Source: CAVYEM01 sp963767635 (GTDB lineage Bacteria > Vulcanimicrobiota > Vulcanimicrobiia > Vulcanimicrobiales > Vulcanimicrobiaceae). From it: a stretch of DNA of 64,000 nt. The stretch lies in NCBI GenBank assembly GCA_963767635.1, contig CAVYEM010000001.1:620001-684000 (forward strand), read 5' to 3'. The position numbers and the translations under genes are program-made. Under the pieces are notes generated by a model. It was not told the origin of the DNA, made no database searches, and saw nothing but the letters and a program-made list of their open reading frames with translations. Shown piece after piece: positions 1 to 9,300 of the stretch; the stretch's first letter is position 1; each line of letters starts with the position of its first letter.

Positions 1-192
1 GCATGGGCGTTGCGAATATACGAGCGGAACGCGTTTGTCGGCATTAAATGGTGGTCGTACTGCGATGGGCGCTGGGGAACGCTAGGCCTGTGGGATCGCA
101 CGACCATCACCGTTGGAGATATTGAAGAACTGAGTGTCAGCCACGCCGCAATCGTTGGGGCCGCACGGGCGATGAATGTTCGCATCCGTTGA
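1..192 (+). CDS. C-terminal fragment of an unidentified protein
   Basis: The frame is open from the first base and ends with TGA at 190-192, so this is probably the 3' end of a gene starting outside the window; an internal TTG at 10 is the only local start. The visible 63 residues contain a Trp-rich stretch (GIKWWSYCDGRWGTLGLWDR) followed by an acidic-hydrophobic helix ending AARAMNVRIR. The Trp/Asp-Arg pattern is reminiscent of the C-terminal part of RES-type (toxin-like) domains, but the evidence is thin. It is followed by a 90-base gap holding the hrcA control region. Confidence 0.35.
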   Translation, partial: AWALRIYERNAFVGIKWWSYCDGRWGTLGLWDRTTITVGDIEELSVSHAAIVGAARAMNVRIR

Positions 193-248
193 GCCAAGCG
201 GGACCGGCATGCCCAGCCGCCCCTTGCGGCGTATGCAGTAGTAAAGTC

Positions 249-275
249 TTGGCACTCTCTTGCCGAGATTGCTAA
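249..275 (+). promoter_or_regulatory. CIRCE operator for HrcA
   Basis: The inverted repeat TTGGCACTC-N9-GATTGCTAA matches the CIRCE consensus TTAGCACTC-N9-GAGTGCTAA with one change per arm. It lies directly upstream of hrcA, the repressor that binds CIRCE, so autoregulation of hrcA-dnaJ-rsmE is the natural reading. The right arm ends only 6 bases before the annotated hrcA start. Confidence 0.9.
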
Positions 276-281
276 GATAGG

Positions 282-1355
282 ATGATGAATAGCGGCGGAC
301 CGGAAGGCAGCGCGCCCTCAGGCGACCTCGACAAACGCAAGGCCTACATCCTGGCCACGGTGGTGTACGAGTATATCGCTACGGCCGAGCCCGTGGCCTC
401 GCAGTCCTTGACGCACAAGTACAATCTGGGCGTGAGTTCTGCCACGGTGCGTAACGAGATGGCGGAGCTGGAAGCGGGCGGCTACTTGGTGCAGCCGCAT
501 ACCTCCGCAGGCCGCGTGCCTTCAGACGCGGGCTATCGACTGTACGTCGATCAACTCATGCAGCCCGAACGCCTCTCGACGGACGACCGGCAACGCATCC
601 GCGACGAATTGCGCGACGCCAGCCGCGAACTGGACGAGGTCATCGAGGGCACGACGCGATTGCTCGGGCGCCTCTCGAAAAATTTGGCGTTCGTCACCAA
701 ACCGGCGCCCGAAACGACGACGTTCCGGCACATTCAATTGATTTGGCTCTCTGCGCGCACCGGCGTCGCGATCGTCGTGACCTCGTTCGGCGTTTCGGCG
801 CAATCGCTCTTCGAACTCGCCGCAGACGTGTCGCCGGACGATCTCACGCATCTTTCCAATGCGCTCAACGCGCGTTTGGGCAATCGCGTCCTGCGGGAAA
901 TCGCCGATGCGGACGTCGCAGCAGCGACGAACGCCTTGGGATTGCACGACGATCTCAAGAACGCGGTGCTTTCCGCACTGCGCAGCGTGCGCTCGGGTGA
1001 GCAGCAGCCGCTCACGGCGTCGGGAGCGCAGAACCTTTTGGATCAGCCCGAATTTCACGATCTGCGCAAACTTCGCTCGATCTTGCGCATCGTCGAAGAG
1101 CAGAAGACGCTCTACGACGTGGTGGCGGATTCGATTAACATTGAATCGCCCGCGGTAAAGATCGGGCACGAGATGGGCGTGGAGGAGATGACGGACTTCA
1201 GCATCGTGACGGTGCCGTATCGCTTCGGCGCGCATGCTATCGGCATGCTCTCGATTTTGGGTCCGCGCCGCATGCCGTACGCGCGATTGATGGCGTTGGC
1301 TTCGGGCACCGCCGAAACGTTGTCGGAACGGCTCTCCGACGTCGAGATAAAATAA
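282..1355 (+). CDS. hrcA: Heat-inducible transcription repressor HrcA
   Basis: 357 aa, normal length for HrcA. The N-terminal winged helix (about residues 18-90) carries the conserved core DKRKAYILATVVYEYI and SSATVRNEMAELE; the GAF-like dimerisation domain follows, and the C-terminus has the typical SIVTVPYRFG segment. It represses chaperone genes through CIRCE and depends on GroEL for folding in studied species. A CIRCE element lies just upstream. The start is uncertain: tandem ATGs at 282 and 285 follow the operator by 6-9 bases with only a weak AGG, so translation may be leaderless or begin slightly later. dnaJ follows 7 bases downstream; grpE and dnaK are not in the cluster. Confidence 0.95.
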   Translation: MMNSGGPEGSAPSGDLDKRKAYILATVVYEYIATAEPVASQSLTHKYNLGVSSATVRNEMAELEAGGYLVQPHTSAGRVPSDAGYRLYVDQLMQPERLSTDDRQRIRDELRDASRELDEVIEGTTRLLGRLSKNLAFVTKPAPETTTFRHIQLIWLSARTGVAIVVTSFGVSAQSLFELAADVSPDDLTHLSNALNARLGNRVLREIADADVAAATNALGLHDDLKNAVLSALRSVRSGEQQPLTASGAQNLLDQPEFHDLRKLRSILRIVEEQKTLYDVVADSINIESPAVKIGHEMGVEEMTDFSIVTVPYRFGAHAIGMLSILGPRRMPYARLMALASGTAETLSERLSDVEIK

Positions 1356-1362
1356 CCGCCGC

Positions 1363-2526
1363 ATGCCGACCAAGGATTTTTACGAAGTGCTCGGCGTGAG
1401 CCGCGGCGCGAACGCCGAAGATATCAAGCGCGCGTATCGTTCGCTCGCGCGCAAGCATCATCCCGACGTCGCTTCCAACAAAGCCGAAGCCGAGCACCGG
1501 TTCAAAGAGATCAACGAAGCGTACGAAGTGCTCTCCGATCCCAACAAGCGCGCACAATACGATCGGTTCGGCACGGTCGGAAACGGCGCACCCGGTTCGG
1601 GTGCGGGTTTCGGTGATTTCGGCTTCGGAAACGGCTTCGGCGGTTCGGGCTTCGGCGATATCTTCGATATTTTTTTCGGTGACCGGATGGGCGCCCAGCA
1701 AACGCAAACCCGGCGCAGCGGGCCTGCGCGCGGATCGGACCTGCGCTACGATCTCGAAATCACTTTGGAAGAAGCATTCTCGGGCACGTCGCGCGAGATC
1801 CACTTCAATCATCTCGCGCAGTGCGAGGAGTGTCACGGTTCAGGCGCGGCGCCCGGCACGCTGGTCGTACCGTGCGATCGCTGCAACGGCAGCGGCGTCA
1901 TGCGCATGTCGCGCCAAACGCCGCTGGGGCAGTTCGTGACGCAATCGCAGTGCACGCAGTGCGGCGGCGAGGGGCAAGTCATTCGGCAACCGTGCCAGAG
2001 TTGCGCGGGTCGCGGACGGCGCGAAGTGGAGCGCAGGCTCACGGTAAAAGTTCCCGCCGGCGTCGACGACGGCAGCCGCATCCGCATCAACGGCAGCGGC
2101 GAAGCCGGTATTCGCGGTGGTCCGCCCGGCGATTTGTACGTGTATTTGAGCATTGCGCGGCACCCGCTGTTCAAACGCGACGGACTCGACACGTATGTCG
2201 ACGTGCCGATCGGCTTTGCGCAAGCGGCGCTCGGCGCGCAGGCGATGGTTCCCTCGCTGGAGGGCGACCTTGCGCTGACGGTGCACGCCGGCACGCAGAG
2301 CGGTACGACGTTCCGCATGCGCGGTCACGGAATGCCGGGCGTGCGCGGCAGTCAACGCGGCGATCACATCGTGACCGTTCACGTTGCGGTGCCCACCAAA
2401 CTCTCCAAGCATCAACGGGAACTTCTCAAGGAGTACGCGCGCGCGGCGCCGCCGCCGGGATCGGATCACGCCGGCGAGGAGCGTTCGTTTTTCGACAAAG
2501 TGAAGGACGCGTTCAAGCCTGAATAG
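1363..2526 (+). CDS. dnaJ: Chaperone protein DnaJ
   Basis: 387 aa type I DnaJ. The J domain occupies residues 1-70 with the HPD motif at 33-35 that stimulates DnaK ATPase; a Gly/Phe-rich linker follows (about 75-110). Four CxxCxGxG zinc-finger repeats are visible from about residue 154 to 218 (CEECHGSG, CDRCNGSG, CTQCGGEG, CQSCAGRG), then the two C-terminal beta-barrel substrate-binding domains. It starts 7 bases after hrcA and its 3' end overlaps the inferred rsmE start, so hrcA, dnaJ and rsmE are probably co-transcribed under CIRCE control. Confidence 0.97.
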   Translation: MPTKDFYEVLGVSRGANAEDIKRAYRSLARKHHPDVASNKAEAEHRFKEINEAYEVLSDPNKRAQYDRFGTVGNGAPGSGAGFGDFGFGNGFGGSGFGDIFDIFFGDRMGAQQTQTRRSGPARGSDLRYDLEITLEEAFSGTSREIHFNHLAQCEECHGSGAAPGTLVVPCDRCNGSGVMRMSRQTPLGQFVTQSQCTQCGGEGQVIRQPCQSCAGRGRREVERRLTVKVPAGVDDGSRIRINGSGEAGIRGGPPGDLYVYLSIARHPLFKRDGLDTYVDVPIGFAQAALGAQAMVPSLEGDLALTVHAGTQSGTTFRMRGHGMPGVRGSQRGDHIVTVHVAVPTKLSKHQRELLKEYARAAPPPGSDHAGEERSFFDKVKDAFKPE

Positions 2527-3253
2527 GTTTTTTCTCGACGGTCACTTCGAAATTGGCGACATCGTTTCACTCGATGGATCCGATGCACACAAAATCGTCA
2601 ATGTGCTGCGCATGCGTGAAGGCCAGCGGATCGAGGTAATCGACTCACACGCACGCTGTTTCGAAGCGACTATTCAAACCACGGGATCGCGCGTGCAGGC
2701 GACGCTCGATCGAGCCATCGAGCAGACGGTAAGCAGACTTCCGAACATTACCGTGGCGCAAGGCATTCCGAAGGCGAGCAAGATGGATTTTGTCGTCGAG
2801 AAACTCACCGAGCTCGGCGCTGCGGCGATCGTACCGCTGCAGTCCGAACGCACGATCCCCTCGCAGGTCAGCGGCGCCAAACTCGAACGCTGGCGTCGGT
2901 TAGCACGCACAGCCGCGCAGCAGTCCGGCCGCAGCGACATCCCAAACATCGCAGAACCTGCGACGTTCGCATCTCTCATCTCGACGTTCGAGCGGTACGA
3001 ATGCACGCTGCTGCCATGGGAGTTGGCGGAAACAGAACGAGCGCACGAATCGCTCGCGGAACTAGTTTCGAATGCGCGTCGCATCTTAGTGCTGATCGGC
3101 CCGGAAGGCGGCTTTTCCCATGAAGAAGCCGCCCTTGCGCGCGAAGCCGGCGCGCACATCGTTTCCCTGGGTCCGCGCATTCTGCGCACCGAGACCGCGG
3201 GGCCGGCACTGCTCGCGGTGTTGAACTACGTGTTCGAGCGCACGCCAAACTAA
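2519..3253 (+). CDS. rsmE: 16S rRNA (uracil-1498-N3)-methyltransferase RsmE
   Basis: SPOUT-type methyltransferase modifying U1498 of 16S rRNA. The knotted SAM-binding core is clear: LIGPEGGFSHEE and LGPRILRTETAGPALL near the C-terminus. The first GTG (2603) would remove the start of the N-terminal PUA-like domain. The same frame runs upstream through NRFFLDGHFEIGDIVSLDG, which is the expected RsmE N-terminus, to a CTG at 2519; no ATG, GTG or TTG lies between that CTG and the in-frame stop at 2501. An AAGGA at 2503-2507 has suitable spacing, so I infer a CTG start overlapping the end of dnaJ by 8 bases, giving 244 aa, the usual family length. Confidence 0.9.
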   Translation: MNRFFLDGHFEIGDIVSLDGSDAHKIVNVLRMREGQRIEVIDSHARCFEATIQTTGSRVQATLDRAIEQTVSRLPNITVAQGIPKASKMDFVVEKLTELGAAAIVPLQSERTIPSQVSGAKLERWRRLARTAAQQSGRSDIPNIAEPATFASLISTFERYECTLLPWELAETERAHESLAELVSNARRILVLIGPEGGFSHEEAALAREAGAHIVSLGPRILRTETAGPALLAVLNYVFERTPN

Positions 3254-3260
3254 AAAAACC

Positions 3261-3300
3261 TTTGTCATGCTCAGCTCGTCGAAGCGCTGAATTTCGCTGG
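3261..3300. repeat. Single copy of dispersed GTCATGCTCAG/GTCGAAGCG repeat
   Basis: A short element, TTTGTCATGCTCAGCTCGTCGAAGCG, lies between the 3' ends of the convergent rsmE and the repeat-protein gene at 3316. It is a variant of the family seen in arrays at 25.1, 35.0 and 48.1 kb. Confidence 0.6.
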
Positions 3301-3315
3301 AACGGAGAATTACGA

Positions 3316-4654
3316 CTATCGGCGGTTCGTCACGATAGAACTAACGGCCGTGATAGCCGTGAGGGCCGTGATCGCCGTATTGGAAACATTACCGGTGATG
3401 CCGGCTATCGCGAGGCAATGTTGACAGCGGCACGCATGAACCGTTGCCGTGGTTTGAGCAGCGGCCGGGTGCGGCGGTTCCGCGTTAGGCGTAAGTTCGG
3501 CTACGCCCGTCGTGCCCGTGCCGCCGGGTACGCCCGTAGCCGTCGTGCCCGTCCCGCCGGCTACGGGCGTCGTGCCCGTCCCGCCGGCTACGGGCGTCGT
3601 GCCCGTCCCGCCGGCTACGGGCGTCGTGCCCGTCCCGCCGGCTACGGGCGTCGTGCCCGTCCCGCCGGCTACGGGCGTCGTGCCCGTCCCGCCGGCTACG
3701 GCCGTCGTGCCCGTCCCGCCGGCTACGGGCGTCGTGCCCGTCCCGCCGGCTACGGCCGTCGTGCCCGTCCCGCCGCTGATGACGTCGCCGACGTTGCTGA
3801 TCGAAGCCGCGTGCAAAAACATAAAATCGCGAATCAGTCCGTGAACCTGCTCACCGGTCGAGGGCGGTGCGACGTAGTCGGCCCAACGGGCGAGCGGAAC
3901 GTGGTAGTTGGCTGCCCCCGACGACGGCTGCTGATCGTACTTGATCGCCTGGTATTGGGCGGTGCTCACCAAGTTCGTTGACAGCTGCGGCAGGCTCGAG
4001 AACAGCCCGTCGAGATCCCAAACTTCGGCTAGATACGGACTCAAATTTACGGCAGAATGGCGGAAGTCTGTTCGAATAGACGATGCCGATGCTGAAACTC
4101 GAAACGGCAACTTGTGAAAGAGCCAGCGAACTTCCGTCGTCCGCGTCCATCGCCGAGCGCACGGCCGCAAGGATGTCGGTAACGATATCGAGCCAGTTAG
4201 CTAAAAAGACTCGGGTGTCCGTTGCCGCGTTCGTAAGGAACGGCATGATGATGATCTGATTGCGCCGTGCTCCATCGAGCTGGTAACCCAATCGCTCCAT
4301 GTAGTAAAAGAGCTGCGGCCACATGCCGGCCTTTGTTGCGAGGTCGGCGTTTTTGTTGTAGTCGGTGTCCTTGTAACCCGCCTGCGCAGGCATAGGGTGA
4401 AAGAAGATGTGCGCCTTGGTGAAGTCCTGGACTCCGTGCGGAACCGCAACGCCGAACCAGTTCGGAACGACCTTGTCGTTAATCAGGAACAGCATCGTCT
4501 TGACTTGCACCCAAGCGCCGGTAAACTGCAGGTTCGAACTTCCGGGCACGGAAGCCGGCACGATTAACCAGTTGGAGTTCTGATGTGTTCCCGTTCCCCC
4601 GTGGACTCCCGTGATGGCTGCGAGGGGAATTTCGCTGACTGTGTATAGCGACAT
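3316..4654 (-). CDS. Hydrolase-like protein with GGTGTTPVA repeats and Cys/TAI tail (protein A)
   Basis: Read on the minus strand with one frameshift near 4072: frame one runs from the ATG at 4654, and the second frame continues to TAG at 3316. The N-terminal ~280 residues form an unfamiliar globular domain; VAVSSFSIGI resembles a serine-hydrolase nucleophile elbow (S-x-S-x-G), a weak hint. Ten GGTGTT units follow, eight of them in a strict nonapeptide period (GGTGTTPVA). The end is the operon's signature tail: CRCQHC, then Ala/Ile/Thr-rich NTAITALTAITAV and a basic NRR terminus. No N-terminal signal peptide is seen. It is the last gene of the block starting near 16 kb, 78 bases after the second oxygenase gene. 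Function unknown. Confidence 0.7.
3511..3775 (-). repeat. 27-bp tandem repeat encoding GGTGTT(P/A)VA
   Basis: About nine near-identical 27-base units (plus-strand GTCGTGCCCGTCCCGCCGGC then TACGGGC or TACGGCC). All three sense frames of the unit stay open on both strands, giving long spurious plus-strand ORFs. The minus-strand reading is preferred because it continues into the Cys/TAI tail shared with two other genes of the locus. Being a multiple of three, copy-number changes alter length without breaking the frame. Confidence 0.9.
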
Positions 4655-4732
4655 GAGGTTAAGTGTACTGCGGTCTTGCCGCCGCGGCGTCTTCCAAGTA
4701 CCGCGTTGTTGGAGTGAACGCTCGAGGGCGGC

Positions 4733-5701
4733 TCACCACAGCTGTCCCGCGTAGTTGTTGTCGACGTAGTGCAAGAGCAGCGCCGTCGCAGTGCAGCCGT
4801 CATGCAACTGCGTGCGATAATGCGGCAGATAACGGCCCCGGTACATTAAACCATCGCCTAGATATTGCCAGATGCCGAGTGCGCCCTCGGGAATGTCTAA
4901 GTAGATCGGCCAAGGCGACTGCGCTCGCGGCTCAGGCGTCGCATCGATGCACATCGTAATGCTGTACTCACATTGTTCCCGATCGGTGTGGCGATCCAGC
5001 TGCGCTCCGCTCTCGTATGCCGCCAAATACGAGTACGACGGTTTCACCATCGTTCTTGCGATATCGCTGACCGCGGGGACGAGTTGATGCTGAAAAAAGC
5101 GGGCGACGCCGTCGTTGTGCGCAACGTGACGGCGCGCGACCTGACCGTCGCCCAGCGTGAACGATCCCAGGCGCGTATGATGCCGGTAGTAGCGCCGCAT
5201 CGCTCCCAAATGGAACGGCGGGACCAATCCCGGCACGTTCGTGTATCCGCGCTCAAAACTTTTCGCGCCGGTCCAGATTTGCTCCATCCATTCCCTGCGA
5301 CGCTGCTCGGGGAAATTCGGCTGGACGAGAATCTGCGCTCGCGTAAGCACCCAAACTGCATGAGGCGGAATCGCCCTCTTTACGGGGTATCCCGGTGCAA
5401 GCTCCGATAGATACGCCGCGAACTCCGCTTCCAGCCAATAGGGCCAGAGTGCGCGCGTAGCCGCGTCCTCGACCCATACCATCCATTCTCCGGGGTAAAG
5501 AAACTCCGCGGACGTTGCGCGCGCGGCTTTGTCGGGCGGAAGCGGGCCGTGCCACGAAAACCAGCACAGCGGATTGACGATCAGCGGTCCGTTCGGATCC
5601 TTTCCGTAGAGCCGCGGCGGCACCAGATAGTACGGTTGTTCGTCGAGCAAACAGTGATAGTACTCCGGCGGATATCCGTACGGAGTCATCGGTGAAACCA
5701 T
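4733..5701 (-). CDS. 2-oxoglutarate/Fe(II)-dependent oxygenase, second copy
   Basis: About 322 aa from ATG 5701 (or 318 from ATG 5689, which overlaps the upstream TGA as ATGA). The C-terminal half has the Fe(II)/2OG fold: AAYESGAQLDRHTDREQCEY supplies the HxD pair (HTD), LPHYRTQL the distal His and the Arg expected to bind 2-oxoglutarate. The family hydroxylates proline or other side chains of proteins. The N-terminal ~170 residues (YPPEYYHCLLDEQPYYLVPP onward) are aromatic-rich and unfamiliar. The gene is translationally coupled to another oxygenase of the same superfamily, beside genes for extremely Pro-rich proteins, which suggests peptidyl-proline hydroxylation; that link is inference. 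Confidence 0.8.
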   Translation of the reverse strand: MVSPMTPYGYPPEYYHCLLDEQPYYLVPPRLYGKDPNGPLIVNPLCWFSWHGPLPPDKAARATSAEFLYPGEWMVWVEDAATRALWPYWLEAEFAAYLSELAPGYPVKRAIPPHAVWVLTRAQILVQPNFPEQRRREWMEQIWTGAKSFERGYTNVPGLVPPFHLGAMRRYYRHHTRLGSFTLGDGQVARRHVAHNDGVARFFQHQLVPAVSDIARTMVKPSYSYLAAYESGAQLDRHTDREQCEYSITMCIDATPEPRAQSPWPIYLDIPEGALGIWQYLGDGLMYRGRYLPHYRTQLHDGCTATALLLHYVDNNYAGQLW

Positions 5702-6309
5702 CCATTTACCGTAAACCGGCTGTCCAAAAAATCGTGCGACCGACACTCCACCTGCAGGATCTCGTGCAAACATCCGCTGGGAAACAGCACGATTTGATTT
5801 TGCAACGGATGGACCACCCGGCACGGGCCCGCGGCGACCGGGCTGCCGTTGTTTCGGCTCGTGTCGTAAATCCTTAGTTCGCCGCCGTTGAAGCCGCGCG
5901 GTTCGCGATAAAAGAAATAGACGAACGTGATCGTCCGCCCGGCGACCTCGCCGGCGTCGTTGTCGGTGTGCATGCGAAAATACTCGCCGTTGTTGGTTGC
6001 AGTGAGCTGAACCTCGGCGCGCGAGGGCGCGAACCACGGGTGTCCCAACCGATAGCACACCTGCGGCAAGAACTGCCGAATCCGTTCGACGAAGAGCGGC
6101 TCGAGCCAGTCGACGTCGAACAATACGCGGGAGCGGCGCGAATGATGGTCGAGCCGGTTTTCGCCGCTTTCGTTGATGACTTGCGTGGCGGTGAATTGCG
6201 AAAGGCGATCCAACGTGAACTCCAGCAATGCGCGCCACTCCTGTGCGACCAAGAACTCGTCGAAGATCGCCACGGGGGTTTGAGGGAAAAGGCTTTCCAT
6301 CATGTGCAT
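5686..6309 (-). CDS. Prolyl 4-hydroxylase-like 2-oxoglutarate/Fe(II) oxygenase
   Basis: 207 aa, a compact P4H-type domain. The iron ligands are visible as HTD in NNGEYFRMHTDND and a distal His in FPSGCLHEI; the 2-oxoglutarate Arg is in SRFTVNGWFHR at the very end. FVYFFYREPRGFNGGELRIY is typical of the P4H/PKHD group. It lies 15 bases after the 1379-aa gene and overlaps the next oxygenase gene, so it sits inside the operon. The Pro-rich products of 14467-15919 are the obvious candidate substrates. Confidence 0.88.
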   Translation of the reverse strand: MHMMESLFPQTPVAIFDEFLVAQEWRALLEFTLDRLSQFTATQVINESGENRLDHHSRRSRVLFDVDWLEPLFVERIRQFLPQVCYRLGHPWFAPSRAEVQLTATNNGEYFRMHTDNDAGEVAGRTITFVYFFYREPRGFNGGELRIYDTSRNNGSPVAAGPCRVVHPLQNQIVLFPSGCLHEILQVECRSHDFLDSRFTVNGWFHR

Positions 6310-6324
6310 CTTGCTCCGCCGTCG

Positions 6325-9300
6325 CTATGACGATGCATAGTCGTATGGTACGATCGCGACGTACACCAAACGCTCACCGGTGGACAGTTTTTCCGGAGGG
6401 CCGTCGATCTGGATTCTTTCAAACTCTCGCACGACGATTCGGTACTGTCCGGGTGCCGGCGCCTTGACGAAAACCACGCTGCCCGACCACAGTACGGCGT
6501 CGGGTTCCGTCGCGTCCGGCGAGTTCTCAAGCACTTGAACGACGCTCGAAGGCGCCACCTCCCACGCCAGATCGCTCGTGATGTTCGCAAGGCGGCGTTC
6601 GATCGTGACCTCAATCGACGATGACAGCGGCGCTTGTGGGGCGATGCCGCCCACGAAGACTTGCGCGCGTCGCGTGTCCGCCGGATCGATGCTGACCACC
6701 GCCGAACGATCCGGCGTCAGCTGCGCGTAGTCCGCAAGAACGACGCGTGAGAGCTCTACACCTTGAATCGAATGCGGTTGATAGCGCGCCAGTGCCATGC
6801 GAACCAGCGGCATGTACGAGAACGGATTGTAGAACTCGATGTCGCAATACCAAAGATGCCGCTCCAGGTCGAACTCGACGTGATGTCCGGCGACGTCGAA
6901 CGGCTGTGCCGTCTCTTCCAGCAAGAGCTGCGCTGCACTGGTTGCGGCCCCCGGAAAGTCGCCCGTGCCCGGCACCTCGTTGATCGCTCCGGTGTTCCAG
7001 ATGGGGTCGTTTCCCCATTGCGTAAACCACGATTTGAACTGCTCGCGCGTGGCGTAGTCCGGCGCCGGCACTGCGCCGTTCCACAACACTACTCCCAGGA
7101 GTTCGCCTTCTCCGGATGAGTACCACGGGCGGTTCAAATACACGCGCAATCCGTTGCCGAAGCGCACGCTCGATTTCACGTTGCTGCTTTCCTGTCGCTC
7201 CCAGCCGAACGTCGGCACGACGTATGCAATGTCGGGAGCCGTCGGACGCGCTGAAGCCGGAACGTCGACCATGAGCGGCTCACCGGTTCTGGTGAAGTCC
7301 AATCCGGGCGGAAAATACTCTTCGAACCGCGTGGTCGCAATTGCGGTATAGCGTACCCAGCGATGCTTGGTGTCGTCGAAGCGATGGAGCGGCGCGGCGA
7401 CCGCCGGCGGAGTCTCCACGCCCGCGAGTTCGTCGATTGGCGCGCAGAACCATAGCGTGTCGACTGGCGGCACGTAGACGCCGACCATGCGCGTCGCGCT
7501 CGCATCGGAGTAAATCGGCCCCGGTGCGACGGTGGCGAGCGGAATGGTTTCGACGGCGTGCGTGTTCCACGTTCGCGTGGGAGCAGGTTGTGATGGGTCG
7601 TCGCTGTATTCAAGCCAACGCGCTTCGAGGTCGATCTTCGAGGTGGTTTGACCGTCGATCTTTAGAGCCCCCAGAAGCACGACCGAATGCGATCCGCGAG
7701 AGCGCCACGCCGTAATCGGCGTGAATGAATTGCGAAGCGCTGAAGCAAGAATCGGATCGGCGGCTTGGTGAACGACCGGCAGCTGTACGAATTCGGGATG
7801 TGCGAGCGGTTGCTGTACGGCATGAACGAGCGTGAGCGTTCGCGCGGGCGTGATCATGTCGTGGCCGCCTTCCAGGATCAAACGGGTCAGAAGCGCGATG
7901 ACGTCGCTTGTGATCCCCAGCTGGTATGCCGCGCTGCCGCCCTGCATCGCGTTGAGTTCGGCGGCGGCGAAGAGCTCGCGCAACCAACCCCAGACGCCCA
8001 TCTGCGCCAAGTCCCCCTCGAAGAGGTAGCTGCTCAACTCTACCTCGACCACCGCGCCTTTTTGCATCGAAAGCGTCAGTTCACGGTTGGCGGAGTCCCA
8101 TTCCGGTGACGCACTTCCTTCGACGAGCGTCAACAAGAACGACGTGCGTTGCGGCCACTGCGTGCCGAAGTCGATGTAGGTAACGGAACCCGCGCGCGCC
8201 TGCACGTCCGGAAGCACGGCATACTCGAGCGCATCGTTAACGAGCCGGCCGCCGGTATCGTCGGGCGCATTCGGCAGATTGCGCAATGCCGCACCGCGCG
8301 CGAATGGGTCGGGAAAGTACTCGACGGCAAGCGAGGGCGCAGGTTCGATCGGTACGCCGCTTTCCTGCGGTATCTCGTAGGTGTCCCGCGCGACGATCGT
8401 ATCGTACGTACTCTGGCTGCCGCTGATCGTACCGTGCGCGTCATCGAACATCCCATGCTGCTCTGCCACATGCTCAGAGACTCTAGGAGGCGCTACGTGA
8501 CGGTGATCCGCGTCCGTCGTCACGATGCGATCGGATGCCTCGCCGGCATTGAACGAGCGAATCACCAGGCGCTCCAGCGTGCCGCCGCCTTGCGTCGGCT
8601 CTTGCAGAATCAGCAGCGGCGGCGATATTGGTTCAAAACGCAAATACGGAAGCAGTGCACCGTTTGCAGGCGCCGCAAGCTCCGCCGCAATAGGACTGTT
8701 CAGCGGAATGCTGTTGCCGGCCAAGTCGACGGCGCGCGCGCGCAGCCGGTATTTCAAACCGAAACGCAGCTCGGGAAGCGAACGCGCCACGGCCGCGAAC
8801 GTGGCGACCATCTTGAACGGCGTCATCGGTCGATTCAGCGTCGGATCAGGTGTCGTCGCCATCGCCGGATCGGCGCTCCGGTTGAGGGCCAGCCCGGGAC
8901 GCTGCGCGCTCAAGCTCCAACCCTCCCAGCGCGCTATGCGCTCGTGGACGTATAGATCCGTCGCGGGCTGTGGAATGCCGGCTGTGGTTGCCGTCGGATC
9001 CGGTTTGCGCGTCGGGTCGTCGGCCGGCTGCATGGCGGTGGGTTGCTGAAATCCCTCTTCGTCGTTCAGGTCGACTTCAATGCTCAGGTCCGAACCGAAG
9101 CGGTAGTGCGAATTGCGGCGATGGAGTGAGTACCACTGCTGCGTACGCGAGACCCAGACGTCTATGCGAAACCCGCGAAGCACGTCCCGGGCGTTCAGCG
9201 GGCGCGGCAGGGGTGCGTTCGCATTCAGCGCTTCATCGAAAGCTTTATTCTCCGCAATGGATTGCAGGAGCTGCATGCCGCGGCCGTTCGCAATCAGCGC

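Noticed and set aside
522..1373. Long minus-strand ORFs opposite hrcA and dnaJ.
   Set aside because: High-GC shadow frames with Arg/His-rich composition opposite well-identified genes.
3262..3981. Long plus-strand ORFs over the repeat (GRRARPAGY and PVPPATGVV repeats).
   Set aside because: They arise because the 27-bp unit is open in every frame. Only the minus-strand reading leads into a tail shared with two other genes.
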